Shown here in pieces: positions 1 to 7,138 of a stretch of 33,772 bases of DNA. Position numbers and translations under genes: made by a program. The notes beneath the pieces are model-generated. The model saw nothing but the letters and a program-made list of their open reading frames with translations. It had not been told where the DNA came from and did not search any database. Source of the stretch: Pseudomonadota bacterium. GTDB lineage: Bacteria; Pseudomonadota; Gammaproteobacteria; Pseudomonadales; Azotimanducaceae. The stretch lies in the NCBI GenBank assembly GCA_022571865.1, contig JACZXA010000017.1:1-33772 (forward strand), read 5' to 3'. The first letter of the stretch is position 1, and every line of letters begins with the position of its first letter.

Positions 1-38
1 GTTTAACTTAAACCGGAAGCGGAGAAACATAGGGAAGA

Positions 39-125
39 GGCGCGGTCGGGGCTAATACCATGGATCAACGTGGCGCCATGGACGGGCCACAACCCAATAC
101 CCAAAAAAAGAAACCGCCGGCCTGG
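39..125. repeat. 87-bp direct repeat, copy 1
   Basis: This segment recurs at 198-284 with a single mismatch (T versus C at 46/205), a period of 159 bp. Each copy contains two CCATGG palindromes around a TGGCGCCA palindrome, followed by a run of seven A. In this copy only the left arm of the terminator stem seen after copy 2 is present. It looks like a local duplication in non-coding DNA. Function unknown. Confidence 0.9.
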
Positions 126-135
126 GCCCGAACCG

Positions 136-173
136 GTCACGGCACAGGCCGTGACGCGGAGCACTGCTCCGCG
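136..173. repeat. two adjacent inverted repeats between the direct repeats
   Basis: Two back-to-back hairpins fill the spacer between the repeat copies. The first has an 8-bp stem, 136-143 with 148-155. The second pairs 156-163 with 165-172 around one base and can extend by one pair (155/173). Neither is followed by a T run, so they are not typical intrinsic terminators. They look like a REP-like palindromic cluster. Confidence 0.6.
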
Positions 174-197
174 AGGTGAGGGCGACGCGCCAAGGAC

Positions 198-284
198 GGC
201 GCGGCCGGGGCTAATACCATGGATCAACGTGGCGCCATGGACGGGCCACAACCCAATACCCAAAAAAAGAAACCGCCGGCCTGG
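198..284. repeat. 87-bp direct repeat, copy 2
   Basis: Near-identical copy of 39-125. Its right end forms one arm of the terminator hairpin at 271-301, so the repeat boundary falls inside the hairpin. This fits a duplication that copied part of a terminator region. Confidence 0.9.
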
Positions 285-301
285 AGAGGAAGCCGGCGGT
301 T
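262..301 (-). terminator. intrinsic terminator for the minus strand
   Basis: A GC-rich 10-bp perfect stem pairs 271-280 with 292-301 around an 11-nt loop. Read on the minus strand it is followed by T-C-T7 (A run at 262-268 on the plus strand). It lies about 160 bp past the envZ-like stop codon and probably ends the operon running from the right. A smaller 8-bp hairpin (350-357 with 365-372) without a T run lies between. Confidence 0.75.
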
Positions 302-459
302 GAGCAGACCTTATTAACTAGGTCTTGGGGATAGAGATTGCCTTTTGGGGAAGCAGCTTTTACCGCTGCTTCGGGTACTAATATGCTGGAAAGCTGTTTC
401 TGGAGGATTTCTGACGGAATCGATTTTGTGTCATTTTGTTACAAATCTACTGGTTCAAG

Positions 460-1773
460 TTAGACGACAACCCGCACATCGGTCCCTCCCGAAGGCCCCT
501 CCAGGATGTTTACCCGCCAGCCGTGTACCTGACAAAGTTGTTGAACAATCGCCAACCCCAGCCCGCTACCTCCGGTCGTGGTACTTCTTGCGCGATCGAG
601 CCTGAAAAAGGGTTGAAAAACCTTCTCGCGAAACTCCCGTGGAATGCCCGGGCCGCTGTCGACGACATGAATCTCTCTATCGGCGACCATGACTCTGACG
701 TCTTTCCCATGCTGCTGAGCGTTCACGATCAGATTCACCAGTACCCGCCGTAACGCGCCCGGAGCCGCATGAACGCGAAGTGTGTCATTTCCTTTGTTCT
801 GGAACGGTATCGGCAGATCGAAGCCACGAACCACCTCCTCTACATAGGGGCAGAGCACAATTTCCTGCGCGGTTTCCCCCGTTCCGCGGGCAAATCGCAA
901 CGCATCGCCAATCAATTCATCCATGGATTCGAGATTTCGCTCAAAACGGGAGATGAGCTTCGGATCGACACCTTCCGGCAACAGTTCGAGAGCCAAACGC
1001 ATCCGCGTCAATGGCGTACGCAGATCGTGGGAAATACCGGCCAACAACGTGGTTCGATTGGATAACAGAGTCGAGATTTCGCGAGCCATCGTATTGAAGT
1101 TTCTCGCCAGTGACACCAGTTCCCGAGGTCCCTGTTCGGGCAGCGGTTCGAAGTTCTCCCCACCACGGAACGTTTCTACCCGCTCGGCCGCCTGTACCAG
1201 GGGGCGGGTTATTCTCTGCACGATGAACAACGAGGTCGCGAACACGATAGCGGCGCCCAGGCCGATGATGATAATGCCCACGAACAACGGTTGAACACCA
1301 CGCCGAGTCGGCGAGAAGCCAATCTGCACGTTCACACAAGGCGCCCGCTCACTCACCGAAGGACAGGTTCCCATCGGCAGGTTCACCCACACCAGATCTT
1401 CTTCTTCTCCTCGCAGAATTTCTATGCGGGTGTCTAAGCGTTCACTGAGCCTTTCTTCGAGGATATCCAAATAGGGTTCCGTGAGTTCGGCCCGAATCAG
1501 ATCTTGAGTTTCGGCATTGATGATCAAATCGTGATTCTGTGCGAGCTCGAGCTCGAAGGCGAGTTGCACTTCGGGCGGCAACTCCACCCAGGTTTGCGCA
1601 GAAAGTACGAGTAACGCCGATTCGTCATCCGCAGAACGTTCCGCAATCGGGTCCGTCACAAAATAGTTCAACGCAGCGATCGCAATGATAGCGATCATGA
1701 GCGAACTCACAGCCAACGTAAGGTTGGTCCTGGCAAGCAGGGAAGCGGGGACTAACCTTCTAAGATTTACCAT
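460..1773 (-). CDS. envZ: EnvZ-type sensor histidine kinase
   Basis: Membrane sensor kinase of 437 residues that would phosphorylate the OmpR-like regulator encoded just upstream; E. coli EnvZ is 450 residues. Visible parts: TM helix about 15-39, periplasmic domain about 40-160, TM helix about 161-185, HAMP linker, H-box with His249 in GISHDLRTPLTR, N-box around 347-356, G1 motif DSGPGIP (372-378) and G2 motif GSGLGLAIV. The ATG at 1773 overlaps the ompR stop by 14 nt, the usual coupled arrangement; a longer in-frame start at 1848 lies inside ompR and is unlikely. Two cysteines in the periplasmic domain (137 and 146) could form a disulfide. The signal sensed cannot be read from the sequence. 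Confidence 0.9.
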   Translation of the reverse strand: MVNLRRLVPASLLARTNLTLAVSSLMIAIIAIAALNYFVTDPIAERSADDESALLVLSAQTWVELPPEVQLAFELELAQNHDLIINAETQDLIRAELTEPYLDILEERLSERLDTRIEILRGEEEDLVWVNLPMGTCPSVSERAPCVNVQIGFSPTRRGVQPLFVGIIIIGLGAAIVFATSLFIVQRITRPLVQAAERVETFRGGENFEPLPEQGPRELVSLARNFNTMAREISTLLSNRTTLLAGISHDLRTPLTRMRLALELLPEGVDPKLISRFERNLESMDELIGDALRFARGTGETAQEIVLCPYVEEVVRGFDLPIPFQNKGNDTLRVHAAPGALRRVLVNLIVNAQQHGKDVRVMVADREIHVVDSGPGIPREFREKVFQPFFRLDRARSTTTGGSGLGLAIVQQLCQVHGWRVNILEGPSGGTDVRVVV

Positions 1774-2482
1774 CGCCTTCGGGGCAGAACATATACCCTT
1801 TGCCCCAGATCGTTCGGATGAACACCGGTGCGGACGCGTCGGGTTCAATCTTGCCTCGCAGCCGGGTCACTCTGACATCGATGCTGCGATCAAACGGCGA
1901 ACGTTCGGCACCCGTTAGCAGATCCAGAATTCGATCGCGATCGAGCACCTTGTTCGGATACTGGACGAGTATCGCCAACAAATCGAACTCTCCCGAGGTG
2001 AGCGGAATCAGTGTTCCCGAACGGCTGAGCTGGTGTGAGGAAAGATCGAGCACGAACGAACCAAACCGCGACACGGTACCTTCATCGGTAACATCAGCGG
2101 ATGAACTTTTCCGTGAGCGTCGCAGCACCGCTCTCACTCTTGCGAGCAGTTCTCTCGGATTGAACGGCTTCGGCAGGTAATCGTCCGCGCCTACTTCCAA
2201 CCCGACGATTCGATCGATTTCATCACCCTGAGCGGAAACGATGATGATCGGAATGTTTCCTTCGCGTTTGAGTCGACGCGCAAGTGACAGCCCGTGTTCG
2301 CCAGGAAGCATGAGATCAAGAATGATCAAATCGGTGGTGTTTTCATCGAGGAACGCATCCATCGCTTCACCACAGTCGACGCAGTCCACTTCGAATCCCT
2401 GGCGGGTCAGATAAGCCTGGGTGAGTTCACGAATCTCCGGGTCATCATCCACCACCAGGAGTTTGGCGTTTTCCGAATCCAT
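1760..2482 (-). CDS. ompR: OmpR-type response regulator
   Basis: DNA-binding response regulator of 240 residues; E. coli OmpR is 239. The receiver domain (about 6-120) has the acidic pair in VVDDDPE and the phospho-acceptor Asp56 in LIILDLMLPGE. The C-terminal winged helix (about 135-235) contains FDLLAILVQYPNKVLDRDRI and ends with RTIWGKGYMF, typical of the OmpR/PhoB family. It is co-transcribed and translationally coupled with the kinase downstream. Its start lies 14 nt after the stop of the small exported-protein gene, so the operon may begin further upstream. Orthology to OmpR rather than another OmpR-family regulator rests on the kinase pairing and length. Confidence 0.9.
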   Translation of the reverse strand: MDSENAKLLVVDDDPEIRELTQAYLTRQGFEVDCVDCGEAMDAFLDENTTDLIILDLMLPGEHGLSLARRLKREGNIPIIIVSAQGDEIDRIVGLEVGADDYLPKPFNPRELLARVRAVLRRSRKSSSADVTDEGTVSRFGSFVLDLSSHQLSRSGTLIPLTSGEFDLLAILVQYPNKVLDRDRILDLLTGAERSPFDRSIDVRVTRLRGKIEPDASAPVFIRTIWGKGYMFCPEGDGKS

Positions 2483-2496
2483 GGGTGAATCGAAAT

Positions 2497-2961
2497 TTAC
2501 CGTGAGGGGTCCGTTACCTTGAGCACAGGCGCGGTCTTCGGTGGGGCGTCTTCGCGCTGCGCGTGACGCTGCTTGAATCCCACCCCATAAACCTGCTCAT
2601 TGGGTACGGGCCGAATTCGAATGACCCCTGCCTGGATGCGCAGCACTTTGCCGTCGGATCTCCGTACGATACGTCCGAATCTTATTTCGGGTCGAATACG
2701 TATGGCACTGCGTTGATCCCTGTTGCGGATCATTCTGAGCTTGACCTCTCGGAACAGGGCGCGTCGCTCGACTTCCTGCAGGCTATCCGAGTCTGCCAGC
2801 AGGTTATTGAGTTCCTGGTCGGTCTGTGTCGAATAACTGACCGGGGTTTCTTTCTGTACGACTGACAATACGCCATCCTCGGGTACGGTGGCGTACCCGG
2901 CGAGAGGCAGTAGCAGCATCGACAAACAACCCAGCAGCTTCTTAATAGAAGTTACCCCCAA
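2497..2961 (-). CDS. small exported protein, function unknown
   Basis: Not recognised. With a TTG start at 2961, preceded by a GGGA-like ribosome site, the product is 154 residues. It opens with a clear signal peptide: Lys-Lys, then a hydrophobic stretch ending LAGYA, with cleavage likely after Ala. The mature part is strongly basic, with repeated Arg-Ile-Arg-Pro segments, and has no cysteines. A longer reading frame from 3117 would overlap the thiolase and place the signal peptide internally, so it is unlikely. The gene lies 14 nt upstream of ompR in the same direction, so it could belong to that operon, as a periplasmic or outer-membrane partner or simply a neighbour. Confidence 0.6.
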   Translation of the reverse strand: MGVTSIKKLLGCLSMLLLPLAGYATVPEDGVLSVVQKETPVSYSTQTDQELNNLLADSDSLQEVERRALFREVKLRMIRNRDQRSAIRIRPEIRFGRIVRRSDGKVLRIQAGVIRIRPVPNEQVYGVGFKQRHAQREDAPPKTAPVLKVTDPSR

Positions 2962-3043
2962 TCTAAGTTTCCCACAGACACCGCTATTGTCCACGATGGC
3001 TGTTTCAACACAATTTCCTTTGGGTTTCAATTTGTAACCCAAA

Positions 3044-3064
3044 TTGGGACCTATCGGGTCCCAA
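3044..3064 (-). terminator. hairpin after the thiolase gene
   Basis: Perfect 8-bp inverted repeat (3044-3051 with 3057-3064) with a 5-nt loop, 16 nt beyond the thiolase stop. On the minus strand it is followed only by TTTGGG, so it is a weak terminator candidate or a processing and attenuation hairpin between the thiolase and the exported-protein/ompR/envZ genes. Confidence 0.4.
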
Positions 3065-3079
3065 TAAGTTTCCGTCCGC

Positions 3080-4267
3080 TTATGCGGCTTCGAATAGTCC
3101 TGCCGCGCCCTGACCACCGCCGATACACATGGTTACGACGCCATATTTCTTTTTGCGATGACGCAACTCACGCAGAATCAGCCCCGTCATCCTGGATCCC
3201 GTCATACCAAAAGGATGGCCGATGCTGATGCTACCGCCATTGACATTGTAAAGATAATTGTCAATATCTAAAGCATCCCGACAGTAAACACACTGGGAGG
3301 CAAACGCCTCGTTGAGTTCCCACAGATCGATATCGTCCTGGGACAATCCCGCATTCTTCAACAGTCGCGGTATGGCAAATACCGGACCGATACCCATCTC
3401 ATCGGGTTCGCACGCAGCCGCGGTAAATCCGCGAAAAATGCCCAGCGGTTCGATACCGAGTTGGCCCGCCCGTTCGGCACTCATGAGCAATGTCATGGAG
3501 GCACCATCGGAAAGCTGGGAAGCGTTGCCAGCGGTGACCGTACCATCCTCTTCCTGGAACACTGGCTTCAGCCCAGCCAAACCTTCCATCGTCGTGTTCG
3601 GACGGTTGCATTCGTCCTTGTCGACGACCACGTCATGAAAGCTCTCCTCACCCGTTTCTTTGTCCGTCTTACGCATGTTTGCGTTCATGGGGACAATTTC
3701 CTCGGCAATACGCCCGGCTTCAGCCGCTGCGGCATATCGCTGCTGGCTCTGCACGGAATACTCGTCCTGCATTTCCCGCGTTACCTGGTAGCGGCGCGCG
3801 ACCACTTCCGCGGTATGACCCATCGCCATGAAGATATCTGGCTTCTCCTCCTCCAGTCGCTTGTTTTTCTCGTACTTACTCGAGGTCTGCCGGGTTTGCA
3901 TGGAAATGGAGTCGACACCGCCACCCATGGCGACTTCCGTCTGCCCCGAAGCAATCTGATTTGCCACGATTGCGATTGATTGCAACCCCGATGAACAGAA
4001 CCGATTGATGCTGAGCCCGGCGGTGGTGATTGGCAGTTTTGACAACACAACCGCCAGACGCGCAATGTTACCGTCCTGCTCGCCCGTGTGGCTCGCGCAA
4101 CCCGCGACAACATCTTCCACCTCGTCCGGCGACACATTCGGATTCCGATCCAGAAGCGCATCGATACAGTGAGCCAACATATCGTCCGATCGAGTCAAGT
4201 TGAAGCTGCCTCGAAAAGACTTTGCCAAGCCCGTACGAATACTGTCCACCACCACCACGTCACGCAT
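3080..4267 (-). CDS. acetyl-CoA C-acyltransferase (thiolase)
   Basis: Thiolase of 395 residues, the usual length for the family. It would cleave 3-ketoacyl-CoA with CoA to give acetyl-CoA and a shortened acyl-CoA, the last step of beta-oxidation, or condense two acyl-CoAs in reverse. Catalytic residues are all visible: nucleophile Cys91 in NRFCSSGLQ, Asn319 in NEAF, His351 in IGHPFG, and Cys381 in TMCIGGGQG. A good ribosome site (GGGGAG) precedes the ATG. It has no adjacent FadB-type partner; acyl-CoA dehydrogenases and a crotonase are elsewhere in the window. Substrate preference cannot be decided. A small 6-bp hairpin (4293-4309) sits just upstream of the start. Confidence 0.93.
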   Translation of the reverse strand: MRDVVVVDSIRTGLAKSFRGSFNLTRSDDMLAHCIDALLDRNPNVSPDEVEDVVAGCASHTGEQDGNIARLAVVLSKLPITTAGLSINRFCSSGLQSIAIVANQIASGQTEVAMGGGVDSISMQTRQTSSKYEKNKRLEEEKPDIFMAMGHTAEVVARRYQVTREMQDEYSVQSQQRYAAAAEAGRIAEEIVPMNANMRKTDKETGEESFHDVVVDKDECNRPNTTMEGLAGLKPVFQEEDGTVTAGNASQLSDGASMTLLMSAERAGQLGIEPLGIFRGFTAAACEPDEMGIGPVFAIPRLLKNAGLSQDDIDLWELNEAFASQCVYCRDALDIDNYLYNVNGGSISIGHPFGMTGSRMTGLILRELRHRKKKYGVVTMCIGGGQGAAGLFEAA

Positions 4268-4401
4268 GATTCTCCCCTTATTCGGATCCTACGGCCTTTA
4301 GATAAGGCCCCCAGAAACGACCAATTTTACTCAGATTCGCAAGGCTAGGCTACGGGCAGGGAGGAATATCCGTATCGAATCGACAAACCAGGGTCAAACG
4401 G

Positions 4402-4728
4402 CTATTCGTCTGTCTGTTCACCTATCTGATCTGCGGTGTCCTGGGCCGCATCTTCAATCGCTTTAGCGGCCTCTTTGGCTTTATCAACCGTCTCTTGAAC
4501 ACCTCCTACAAACCCGGCCGCGGCCGATTCTTCTGTGGCCTCTTCAACCGTCCCACTTGCGGTGGTTTCGGCGGTTTCGACCGTTTCGGCGGTTTCAACC
4601 GTTTCAGCGGTTTCCACGGCATCAGCGGCCTTGTCCATTGCCGGTTCCGTATTGCTTGAATCGCTGTCACCACAGGCAGCGAGTCCAAGGCCCAACAGCA
4701 GCACCATAAGTATTCTAATCAAGTTCAT
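4402..4728 (-). CDS. small acidic lipoprotein with Glu-Thr-Ala repeats
   Basis: Predicted lipoprotein of 108 residues. A hydrophobic signal ends in the lipobox LAAC, so Cys19 would be the lipidated N-terminus. The mature part is highly acidic, with three ETAETV-like repeats (about 39-56), then an Ala/Lys/Glu-rich stretch likely to be helical. Residue +2 after the lipidated Cys is Gly, so outer-membrane sorting is plausible. No known function; low-complexity lipoproteins of this type are common and poorly conserved. It lies upstream of the thiolase with a gap of about 130 nt. Confidence 0.75.
   Translation of the reverse strand: MNLIRILMVLLLGLGLAACGDSDSSNTEPAMDKAADAVETAETVETAETVETAETTASGTVEEATEESAAAGFVGGVQETVDKAKEAAKAIEDAAQDTADQIGEQTDE
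4561..4614 (-). repeat. three 18-nt tandem units inside the lipoprotein gene
   Basis: Three imperfect copies of an 18-nt unit encode the ETAETV-like repeats. Because the unit is a multiple of three, copy-number change would lengthen or shorten the protein without breaking the frame. Confidence 0.8.
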
Positions 4729-4862
4729 TTACTCCTAACGTGTGACAGGCCGGAACACCCCGACCATGGTACCGGGGAGAATACCCAAAAGAGCCAATCA
4801 TCGACAGTGGCAAAGACACCAGGGGCTGCGTGTTAGGCTGTGACTTCGCGAATAGTCCGTAT

Positions 4863-4876
4863 ATGGACTCCTCCTC
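4863..4876 (+). repeat. IS sub-terminal inverted repeat, right end
   Basis: ATGGACTCCTCCTC, identical to the reverse complement of 6260-6273. It marks the end of the element downstream of the transposase gene. Confidence 0.85.
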
Positions 4877-5145
4877 ATTGCAAGCATCCCGTTGTTGACG
4901 TTGAGGTATCGACTGCTCACGTATATTCGGCCTCTAACATCTTGCACCGACGTTAGTCGATGCTGGGCCATGATGGGCTATTCGCGCGCGGGTTCCCTAT
5001 CGGTTTTACGGGATTGATGTCCCTCGGACTAAATCGGGGTTTACCAGCGCCGGTTCGACCTGTTCGCCATCGTTGGGGTACTTCGCAATCGTGAGTGAGG
5101 GTTCTCCTGGTTGTTAATACTTCTACCTGGATTGGGTGCTTGTAT
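4877..5145 (-). ncRNA. possible bridge RNA region of the IS110-type element
   Basis: Non-coding stretch between the transposase stop and the right-end inverted repeat. In IS1111-type elements the guide (bridge or seek) RNA that pairs with target and donor DNA comes from this side. A 7-bp perfect stem is visible (4908-4914 with 4955-4961). The assignment is by position and family, not from a matched RNA model; the target- and donor-binding loops could not be identified. Confidence 0.4.
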
Positions 5146-6192
5146 TTAGGCTGCTCTTTTGATCATTCCATGTTTGTTCGGTTCGTAGTCAGTTCCATTG
5201 TGCAGCATCGCCCACGCCATGCGCGCCGTCTTGTTGGCCAGCGCCACCGCAACAACGTTGGGATGACGTCGTTGCAACAGCTCATTGATCCACCGACTTA
5301 GCCGATCATCTTTATTCTTCGCCATTTGGATGACGGCTCGAGCACCGTGGATGAGTAGTGTTCGTAAATGCGCATCGCCGCGCTTGCTGATTCCCAGCAA
5401 CCGGTCCCTGTCACCGGAGCTGTGCTGCCTGGGTGTGAGCCCAAGCGAAGTCGCCATCTGCCGACCGTTGCTAAACTGATCAGCGTTGCCAACGGTAGCC
5501 ACCAGCGCGGTTGCGACCATGGGTCCGACACCTCGTAGCTGTTGTAGTCGCCTGGCATCGGGATCGGTCTTCGCAATGATGTTGATCTCTTGGTCAAGCT
5601 CGGTAAGCCTTGATTCCAGTTGCTTTAGATCCTCCCAGAGACCGCTCAACAGCCGTCGAAAGAGAACGCTGAGACCATTCTCCGCATCTTCCAGCCAATC
5701 CGGCACCGCACGTCGCAAAGCGATCAGTTGTCGCGGCGCGACCAATCCGTATTCGGCGACTAAACCGCGGATCTGGTTTGCCTTCGCATTACGGTGCCTG
5801 ATGAGCTCCGAGCGAATACGATGAATCGCTTGGATGTCTTGTTGCTTAACCGTCTTGATCTCTACAAATCGCATGCTGGGGCGACTCATCGCTTCACAAA
5901 TCGCCTCAGCATCTCGTGCATCGTTCTTGTTGGTCTTTACATAAGGTTTTACGAACTGGGGTGCGATCAACTTCACGGGGTAACCTAGTGTTTGCAACCG
6001 ACGCGCCCAGTGGTGGGCACCCGTGCAGGCTTCCATACCGATCTCGCAGCCCGGCTCCACGGTCTTTACGACCATTTCGAGCCAACGCTGCCGCGTCAAT
6101 CGTCTTTGCCAAACTAGTTTTTCAGTTTGATCAACGCCGTGAACTTGAAAAACGTTCTTTGCCAAATCTACTCCAACACGAATAAGCTCCAT
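5146..6192 (-). CDS. IS110-family transposase
   Basis: Transposase of 348 residues. The N-terminal RuvC-like DEDD domain shows Asp9 in GVDLAKN, Glu54 in GMEAC, and Asp91 and Asp94 in NKNDARDAEAI. The C-terminal Tnp domain has the helix-hairpin-helix-like LRGVGPMVATALV, then GLTPRQHSSG, whose Ser258/259 is probably the conserved nucleophile, and ISKRGDAHLR. The frame is intact, so the element may be active. The ATG at 6192 has a GGAG ribosome site; an upstream in-frame start at 6243 is less likely. Such enzymes excise and insert DNA through a circular form, guided by an RNA from the element. Confidence 0.93.
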   Translation of the reverse strand: MELIRVGVDLAKNVFQVHGVDQTEKLVWQRRLTRQRWLEMVVKTVEPGCEIGMEACTGAHHWARRLQTLGYPVKLIAPQFVKPYVKTNKNDARDAEAICEAMSRPSMRFVEIKTVKQQDIQAIHRIRSELIRHRNAKANQIRGLVAEYGLVAPRQLIALRRAVPDWLEDAENGLSVLFRRLLSGLWEDLKQLESRLTELDQEINIIAKTDPDARRLQQLRGVGPMVATALVATVGNADQFSNGRQMATSLGLTPRQHSSGDRDRLLGISKRGDAHLRTLLIHGARAVIQMAKNKDDRLSRWINELLQRRHPNVVAVALANKTARMAWAMLHNGTDYEPNKHGMIKRAA

Positions 6193-6259
6193 TGTGGACT
6201 CCTTCTTTCCTGTAACTGGTGAATAACGCTTCCAGTTTGGCACTTAGATGCCGTTAAGG

Positions 6260-6273
6260 GAGGAGGAGTCCAT
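6260..6273 (-). repeat. IS sub-terminal inverted repeat, left end
   Basis: Reverse complement of 4863-4876. It lies 67 bp upstream of the transposase start. A partial further copy of the motif (TGGACTCCTTCT) occurs at about 6194-6205, overlapping the transposase ribosome site. Confidence 0.85.
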
Positions 6274-6295
6274 CCCATTGGTTTTGGAGAGAGCC

Positions 6296-7138
6296 ATGAC
6301 ACCAGAGATCTTGCTAGATGGCCTCTGCTTCGGCGAAGGGCCCCGCTGGCACGAGGGCAGGTTGTGGTTGTCGGACATGCACGCACACCAGGTTCTAGCG
6401 GTTTCCGCGGACGGCCAGGTCGAGACTATTGTCGAGGTCCCCAACTGGCCTTCCGGGCTCGGTTGGCTCCCGAACGGTGATCTGTTGGTGGTATCGATGA
6501 CCGATCGCTGCCTGCTCCGTTACGACGGGACGAACCTCACAACTCATGCCGACCTGAGCCACCTGGCGAGTTTCCACTGTAACGACATGGTGGGTGCCTC
6601 CTGCGGGCGAGCCTATGTGGGCAATTTCGGTTTCGATCTACAGGCAAGGGCCGAATTCAGAACCGCACAACTCATCTGTGTGGAACCCGATGGATCCGCT
6701 CGTATCGTCGCGGACGACCTGAGGTTCCCCAACGGGTCGGTGATCACACCAGATGGAAAAACATTGATCGTGGGAGAAACTTTTGGTTCGCGGTTGACCG
6801 CCTTCGACATTCTGCCGGACGGCAGTCTCGACAACCGCAGGGTCTGGGCCAGTCTTCCCGACGGGGCAGTCCCCGACGGAATATGCCTGGATGCCGGGAA
6901 CGGAATCTGGTCTGCCTCTCCCGCCAGTAACGAATGTATCCGGCAAACCGAAGGTGGCGAGGTCACCCATCGCATCGCGGTCGAACAAGGCGCATTCGCG
7001 TGTATGTTGGGTGGCGACAAGGGGGATACGCTGTTTATCCTCACTTCCGGTTCGTCCGACTCGCAAGAGTGTCCGCAACAGCGATCAGCCCGCGTGGAGA
7101 CCTTTCTCGCGCCTTTTCCTCATGCCGGATTGCCCTGA
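6296..7138 (+). CDS. SMP-30/gluconolactonase-family protein
   Basis: Six-bladed beta-propeller hydrolase of 280 residues; family members open sugar or other lactones using a divalent metal. The likely metal ligands are visible: Glu in FGEGPRW near the N-terminus, Asn in the CNDM segment, Asn in FPNGSV, and Asp in VPDGICLD. The ATG at 6296 has GGAGAG about 6 nt upstream. The IS element ends about 15-20 bp before this start, so expression may now depend on the element or be lost. The stop overlaps the next start (TGATG), so the two genes are coupled. The substrate is unknown. Confidence 0.85.
   Translation: MTPEILLDGLCFGEGPRWHEGRLWLSDMHAHQVLAVSADGQVETIVEVPNWPSGLGWLPNGDLLVVSMTDRCLLRYDGTNLTTHADLSHLASFHCNDMVGASCGRAYVGNFGFDLQARAEFRTAQLICVEPDGSARIVADDLRFPNGSVITPDGKTLIVGETFGSRLTAFDILPDGSLDNRRVWASLPDGAVPDGICLDAGNGIWSASPASNECIRQTEGGEVTHRIAVEQGAFACMLGGDKGDTLFILTSGSSDSQECPQQRSARVETFLAPFPHAGLP

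Larger units (their letters stand above)
4860..6280 (-). mobile_element. IS110-family (IS1111-type) insertion sequence
   Basis: About 1.4 kb, bounded by a 14-bp perfect inverted repeat (4863-4876 and 6260-6273) around one DEDD transposase gene. The ends are set here a few bases outside the repeats because IS1111-type elements carry sub-terminal repeats; the exact termini are uncertain by about 10 bp. No target duplication is visible, as expected for this family. The non-coding part lies mostly downstream of the transposase (about 270 nt), the arrangement of the IS1111 group. The element inserted about 15-20 bp upstream of the SMP-30-like start codon and has probably separated that gene from its original promoter. 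Confidence 0.85.

Noticed and set aside
3-263. 86-residue minus-strand frame through the direct repeats
   Set aside because: It is made of the repeat read twice, overlaps the terminator T run and has no recognisable domain or ribosome site.
39-284. Direct repeats as a CRISPR array
   Set aside because: Only two copies, 87 bp long, with a single spacer holding hairpins, and no cas genes nearby.
4535-4738. Plus-strand frame of Ser/Val/Ala repeats opposite the lipoprotein
   Set aside because: It is the antisense of the 18-nt repeats; the minus strand has the signal peptide and lipobox.
6248-6295. Upstream ATG at 6248 as the SMP-30-like start
   Set aside because: It lies inside the insertion-sequence end; the ATG at 6296 has a ribosome site and matches the family start.
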